Positions 15,839 to 18,490 of a DNA stretch of 18,490 bases are shown here, piece after piece. Made by a program: the position numbers and the translations under genes. Origin of the DNA: CAZVWV01 sp964631745 (GTDB taxonomy: Bacteria > Bdellovibrionota_C > UBA2361 > JBGSMV01). The notes under the pieces were generated by a model that ran no database searches, was not told where the DNA came from, and saw only the letters and a list, made by a program, of their open reading frames with translations. The stretch is from NCBI GenBank assembly GCA_964631745.1, contig CAZVWV010000076.1:1-18490 (forward strand). Direction: 5' to 3'. How positions within the stretch are numbered: the first letter of the stretch is position 1; each line of letters begins with the position of its first letter.

Positions 15839-16492
15839 CTAACACTCAATCACAACAGCAGCATTACTAGGCCGATAGTTTAAAGTACAGATCGAAGCAT
15901 TCACAAACTGAATACTAGGCGACTTAAATCGGACTTTATCGCAAACAGTCACTGCACCGTAAGCTTCATGTATATGGCCAAAAATATGGCACTTAATTTG
16001 GGGCAGGTCTTGTATGCGCGCCAGCAAATCGGCGCATCCGACCTGTTCTTTACCAACAGTACAATCAAGAATTCCAAACGGCGGTCCGTGAGTAACCAGC
16101 ACATCAGTATCGAGTGGAATTTTTGCCCAGACCGCAGCCAAGGCCGGGCCGCGTCTAAGATTAAAAGCCCAGTCATAAAACCAGGGCTGCCAAGGGCTTC
16201 CGTAAATTTTGACGCCCATGATAGTCAGCGCCTGGTCTTCAAGGTAGTGTGCATTTGTAATCAAGCTTCGCGCCTGCGAAGCTCTTTTCTCGAAACAAAA
16301 GTCGTGATTCCCCGCTATCACAACCTTATGTTTATGAGGCAGCGCCCCCAGCCATTTGTTAAAGCTCTGTACGTCCGATAACTCGCCATGATTGGTGAGA
16401 TCGCCTGCATGAATAAGGATATCCCCGTCCGGAATCTGGCCCATCTTTTCGTGCAGGGCGTGCGTATCGCTTATGGCAACAATTTTTGGCAT
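15839..16492 (-). CDS. Metallophosphoesterase, MPPED/UPF0046-like
   Basis: A 217-residue calcineurin-like phosphoesterase with all metal-binding motifs: DTH (D9, H11), GDLTNHGE (D31), GNHDF (N62, H63), THGPPFG (H135) and FGHIHEAYG (H173, H175). The spacing and the stretch IYGSPWQPWFYDWAFNL (96-112) are typical of the MPPED1/2 family first described in animals; some members hydrolyse cyclic nucleotides in vitro. The second His of GHIHE and the first are both kept, so an active enzyme is expected. No signal peptide, so cytoplasmic. A TATAGT lies 9 bases before the ATG on the minus strand but without a good -35 box. It leads the parC-parE block and may be cotranscribed. Confidence 0.9.
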   Translation of the reverse strand: MPKIVAISDTHALHEKMGQIPDGDILIHAGDLTNHGELSDVQSFNKWLGALPHKHKVVIAGNHDFCFEKRASQARSLITNAHYLEDQALTIMGVKIYGSPWQPWFYDWAFNLRRGPALAAVWAKIPLDTDVLVTHGPPFGILDCTVGKEQVGCADLLARIQDLPQIKCHIFGHIHEAYGAVTVCDKVRFKSPSIQFVNASICTLNYRPSNAAVVIEC

Positions 16493-16566
16493 CTAAGAAC
16501 TATAGCACAAATTCGGACAGCCAATTCTTCGTGCAGTTTCCAATATTATTATATTCAGATCATTTG

Positions 16567-16802
16567 TAACTGCTCAAGAACCCCGGGTAAATTACAAACG
16601 CGGCGCAGAGTAGGGATATTATGGAGCGGACGACTCGTCGGCCGGTGCCACGTAGCGGCACAAATTCTTAGGCCGATAGTCAGCAGCCGGTGCGAGCAGG
16701 TGGTGGCTACGCCCTAAACGATAATGCCACTATAACCACCGGCCGACGAGTCGTCGGCGCTACATAATATCTCGTGCTTTACCCGACGTTTTTGAGCAAT
16801 TA
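16567..16802. mobile_element. 236-bp non-coding element with inverted ends (copy A, full length)
   Basis: The left end (TAACTGCTCAAGAACCCCGG from 16567) and the right end (reverse complement TAATTGCTCAAAAACGTCGG up to 16802) are inverted copies. The similarity runs inward through GGGTAAA, GATATTATG and the GACGACTCGTCGGCCGGTG block, so each arm is about 70-80 bases. The core (about 16650-16735) is shared with the copy after the SGNH gene. A palindrome GCCGACGAGTCGTCGGC lies at 16742-16758. No open frame of note. Both ends start or stop in TA, which would suit a TA target, but without an empty site this is guesswork. Best described as MITE-like. Confidence 0.75.
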
Positions 16803-17220
16803 CGTTTATGGGGTCGACGAGTAATCCTCTAGCTTGGGGCCCGATCTCGTCCAGCCCGCGCGCAAGTTTCCGCACTGAACGATTTACTCACAAAATACCC
16901 CCTTGCCTAAGCGCCTGATCTGCCAAGATACTTGCATTTAGGTAAGAACTTTCCCCTTCTGAATGCCGATAGATTACTTAGTTTTAGAATTGAGGTGAGG
17001 CATTCTGAGCTCGGATAATTTTTACTGGGTAAGGTTTTCTATGTGTCTTACCTGTCGCGCGCAATAGCTTCCGCTAGCTTTTGATTGGTCGAGTGGAATT
17101 AATCAAGACGATGCGGGACAAATAACCTGTGACGGCAAAAATATTGCTCCTGTGACGGCTAGTAGGCGCCCCACGTGATAAGGCAGTCTTTCGGGAGACC
17201 GAAAACGCTGAAGAATTACG

Positions 17221-17253
17221 GGGGCGCTCTGCTTTTTGGGCGCCCTTGTTTTG
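17221..17253 (+). terminator. Possible plus-strand terminator
   Basis: GGGGCGC (17221-17227) pairs with GCGCCCT (17240-17246, one G-T pair) around a 12-base loop and runs into TTGTTTTG. It is a moderate intrinsic terminator candidate. The only possible upstream source is a non-coding plus-strand transcript from the 16.9-17.2 kb region, or readthrough from the repeat. Confidence 0.45.
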
Positions 17254-17312
17254 AGGCTTGGCCTAGAGCGTACCTAAGCGTCGCTCATTACGGTACTGCT
17301 GCGAACTTGCGC

Positions 17313-17349
17313 AAAAAAAAACGCGGGGGAGTTTTTCACTCCCGCCGCG
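17313..17349 (-). terminator. Strong minus-strand intrinsic terminator
   Basis: CGCGG-GGGAGT (17322-17332) pairs with ACTCCC-CCGCG (17338-17349) with one bulged G (17344) and a 5-base loop. On the minus strand it is followed by nine T (complement of 17313-17321). This would end a transcript running leftwards from the 53-residue gene at 17924-18085, leaving an unusually long 3' part of about 0.6 kb, or end a separate minus-strand RNA. Confidence 0.75.
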
Positions 17350-17754
17350 CGCATGATTCAAAGTCGACTCCTGTGACGGACTTTACTTTGACCTTTGCCC
17401 AAATAAGAGCATTCCCTCTTACCCAAGCCAAACAAGAGTCCCTTTCGAGATTTCGGTATTCAGTCGCCTAAAAACGTCCGACTCGAAAAAGTTAGTTACC
17501 CTGAACTAAGTTGCTTTTACATTCATAACCGAGCCCGACAGAAACAGTAGAGAGAATATCTTCCCTCCTTCAGGATTTGCGATTCCTTCCTGCAACCACC
17601 TCTCACTAAGCGTTACCTAGCGAGCTAAAGAGTTTCGGTTACTACTCCTAGGAACAACTTTGTTCCCCTCATTGTGTCGACGACTATAAGCCTGGATTTA
17701 GAGAAAATCAAGCAAATTGCAGGGATTTTGCCTGATTTCAAAAATCGCGCGCGC

Positions 17755-17842
17755 TGTGGATAACTCGTATAACTTCTATTTGTGCGGGCACTCTTAGTTT
17801 AAGTAAACTAAATTTAGAAAAAATAATTTAAAAATATTTTCT
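17755..17842. other. Consensus DnaA box beside an AT-rich segment with a dyad
   Basis: TGTGGATAA (17755-17763) is a perfect match to the DnaA box read on the minus strand (TTATCCACA). Thirty bases on is a perfect dyad TTAGTTTA-AG-TAAACTAA (17794-17811), then a strongly AT-rich run to about 17842. This resembles parts of a replication origin, but there is only one consensus box and no dnaA, dnaN or gyr genes are nearby. The origin reading is weak; the dyad could equally be an operator. Confidence 0.3.
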
Positions 17843-17923
17843 GTCGGGCCAGTTTTTTTGCAATTAATTCGAAAACAAATTACGTTTGGTGGCGAGAAGG
17901 GCGAAGTGTCCTAGGTTTAATCG

Positions 17924-18085
17924 CTAGTAGCCCTCGTCCTCAAGCTGCCGATTTATAAGGACAGCTTGCGGCGGAGTTATCTTTAACAGAAAAAGATTCA
18001 TCTCTTCTAAATAATCAAGCTTTTGTTTGGCATCAAGAGAAATATAATATTTCAGATCTTCCAAATCGAATTCTTCTTCAACCAT
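17924..18085 (-). CDS. Small acidic protein, 53 residues; antitoxin-like
   Basis: An ATG at 18085 preceded by a good AGGAG (complement of 18091-18095) at 5 bases opens a 53-codon frame. The product is acidic at the start (MVEEEFDLEDL), probably helical, with LDAKQKLDYLEEMNLF in the middle and a TPPQAVLINRQLEDEGY tail. Small proteins with a K-L-x-Y/W-L-E-E core and a P-P-x tail often sit just before toxin genes, such as nucleotidyltransferase-type toxins, and I think this belongs there; that is an inference from memory of the pattern. No partner follows it: the next 600 bases downstream have no gene. It may be an orphan or the remnant of a pair. Confidence 0.65.
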   Translation of the reverse strand: MVEEEFDLEDLKYYISLDAKQKLDYLEEMNLFLLKITPPQAVLINRQLEDEGY

Positions 18086-18170
18086 TGAGGCTCCTAATTC
18101 TTTCTAAGCGTATATCCGCCAGGCGCACAGGTGTGGGCGCAGCGAGCATCCTGTGGCGCTAATGGCTTTA

Positions 18171-18252
18171 TTCACCACGAAGGACTCGGCCCGACATTTC
18201 ATCAAACTTCAACTTCGTGCCCCCTTCGTGCTCTCCGTGATCTTCGTGGTGA
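18171..18252. repeat. Hairpin repeat built from CTTCGTG-type words
   Basis: TCACCACGAAG (18172-18182) pairs perfectly with CTTCGTGGTGA (18242-18252). The right part holds a degenerate string of CTTCGTG / CTCCGTG words about 9-11 bases apart. This is the same style as the hairpin at 9585-9666, with a different word set. No protein is encoded. Confidence 0.65.
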
Positions 18253-18350
18253 CTACTTCTTACACATTACCAACAATGGGATAACAACAAAATCACGCTC
18301 TCTTCCCGCAGCTCGCTTTAGATCAGGGAGTTACGAATATCCTAGGTAAC

Positions 18351-18373
18351 TTTTAAAAACACCGGGCGAAGCC
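18351..18373. repeat. Degenerate end-fragment of the dispersed element
   Basis: The segment TTAAAAACACCGGGCGAAGC differs at about two or three positions from the left end of the partial copy 90 bases downstream (CTCAAAAACCCCGGGCGAAGC). It is probably a decayed terminus of the same family. Between it and the next copy nothing else was recognised. Confidence 0.4.
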
Positions 18374-18439
18374 AAACCTAACTGGTGCATACCACCTCGA
18401 TCTGTTTTGTAATTTCAGGTAGTTACCCAGCCTTTATGT

Positions 18440-18490
18440 ATTTGCTCAAAAACCCCGGGCGAAGCAGGGATATTAAGTAGCGCCGACGAT
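18440..18490. repeat. Dispersed element, copy C, left arm cut by window end
   Basis: TTTGCTCAAAAACCCCGGGC leads into a GATATTAAGTAGCGCCGACGA block. This aligns well to the reverse complement of the right arm of the 16.6-kb copy, including the start of the internal palindrome. The rest lies outside the window. Confidence 0.75.

Larger units (their letters stand above)
17126..17379 (+). repeat. Three copies of CCTGTGACGG
   Basis: CCTGTGACGG occurs at 17126-17135, 17149-17158 and 17370-17379. The last two share two more bases (CTCCTGTGACGG). The first two are 23 bases apart, two helical turns or so. They lie in the gene-free stretch and could be binding sites, or shared loops of an RNA; no other copy was noticed in the window. 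Confidence 0.4.
16803..17923. other. Gene-free stretch of 1.1 kb rich in hairpins
   Basis: No reading frame with protein-like composition and a start signal was found. Visible structures include: GAATGCC/GGCATTC arms (16961-16967, 16999-17005), GGTAAG/CTTACC around 17029-17052, TTGATT/AATCAA around 17080-17106, TAAGAG/CTCTTA (17404-17421), GGAACA/TGTTCC around 17651-17665 and a 12-bp stem with one mismatch (about 17706-17739). Terminator-like hairpins on both strands are listed separately. I looked for tRNA T-arms, RNase P, tmRNA and SRP signatures and saw none. It may hold one or two structured RNAs, or decayed sequence. Confidence 0.5.

Noticed and set aside
15968..16381. 137-codon plus-strand open frame inside the phosphoesterase
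   Set aside because: It lies wholly antisense to a well-supported gene with all metal motifs; its own translation shows no recognisable family.
17340..17400. Possible tRNA- or tmRNA-like 3' end (ACTCCCGCCGC, GATTCAAAGTC)
   Set aside because: No T-loop with correct stems, no acceptor partner and no CCA; the first string is simply one arm of the minus-strand terminator.
17175..17471. 98-codon plus-strand open frame
   Set aside because: It spans both terminator hairpins, has no ribosome site and its translation is rich in R, K and low-complexity stretches, unlike a folded protein.
16900..17900. RNase P, SRP or tmRNA gene in the gene-free stretch
   Set aside because: None of the conserved cores (such as the GAGGAAAGTCC block or the GGAAG SRP loop) was found on either strand.
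18131..18349. 72-codon plus-strand open frame
   Set aside because: It runs through the CTTCGTG hairpin repeat, lacks a ribosome site and consists of repeat-derived sequence.
16567..18490. CRISPR array or integron cassette array
   Set aside because: The repeats are not regularly spaced, no spacers of equal length separate them and no cas or integrase gene is present.

Overview
The window is bacterial chromosome of moderate G+C from an organism with ordinary housekeeping genes. No phage, plasmid, transposase, CRISPR, rRNA or tRNA gene is visible. A membrane-anchored VKOR-DsbA thiol oxidase fusion, a GT-C-like polytopic membrane protein and a secreted SGNH hydrolase point to a cell with an active extracytoplasmic compartment, probably Gram-negative. 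Topoisomerase IV is encoded as parC-parE with a 9-base gap. Sequence alone does not settle the phylum. The intergenic spacers carry many dispersed short palindromic elements, as is common in uncultured or environmental lineages.

Layout. At 298-2639 on the plus strand lie prfC (RF3) and an aquaporin-family channel. The channel converges on a three-gene minus-strand operon at 2648-6279: a GT-C-like membrane protein, the VKOR-DsbA fusion and folP, with a 4-base gap or overlap at each join. A plus-strand SGNH hydrolase (6489-7286) is followed at its stop codon by a dispersed repeat. From 7516 to 16492 everything is on the minus strand. In transcription order the genes are an MPPED-type metallophosphoesterase, parC, parE, an alpha/beta hydrolase, a thioredoxin-fold protein with a CNHC motif, and, after a 458-base spacer, transketolase. 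The right end (16493-18490) has almost no genes. It holds a 236-bp element with inverted ends, many hairpins, two terminator-like structures facing each other, a consensus DnaA box next to an AT-rich dyad, one convincing 53-residue gene on the minus strand, and more repeats.

Most interesting points. First, a family of short non-coding elements shares inverted ends (core TGCTCAAAAACCCCGGGTAA); two copies show a paired-base change that preserves an internal stem. Second, the 16.8-17.9 kb stretch has no plausible long gene but has terminators on both strands, so non-coding transcription is possible. Third, ParC has Val at the position usually occupied by Ser, the fluoroquinolone-contact residue. 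Fourth, the aquaporin-like channel lacks the ar/R arginine. Fifth, a perfect-armed hairpin ends one base before the parC start codon. I saw no complete new multi-gene system. The repeat family and the gene-poor right end are the best leads.
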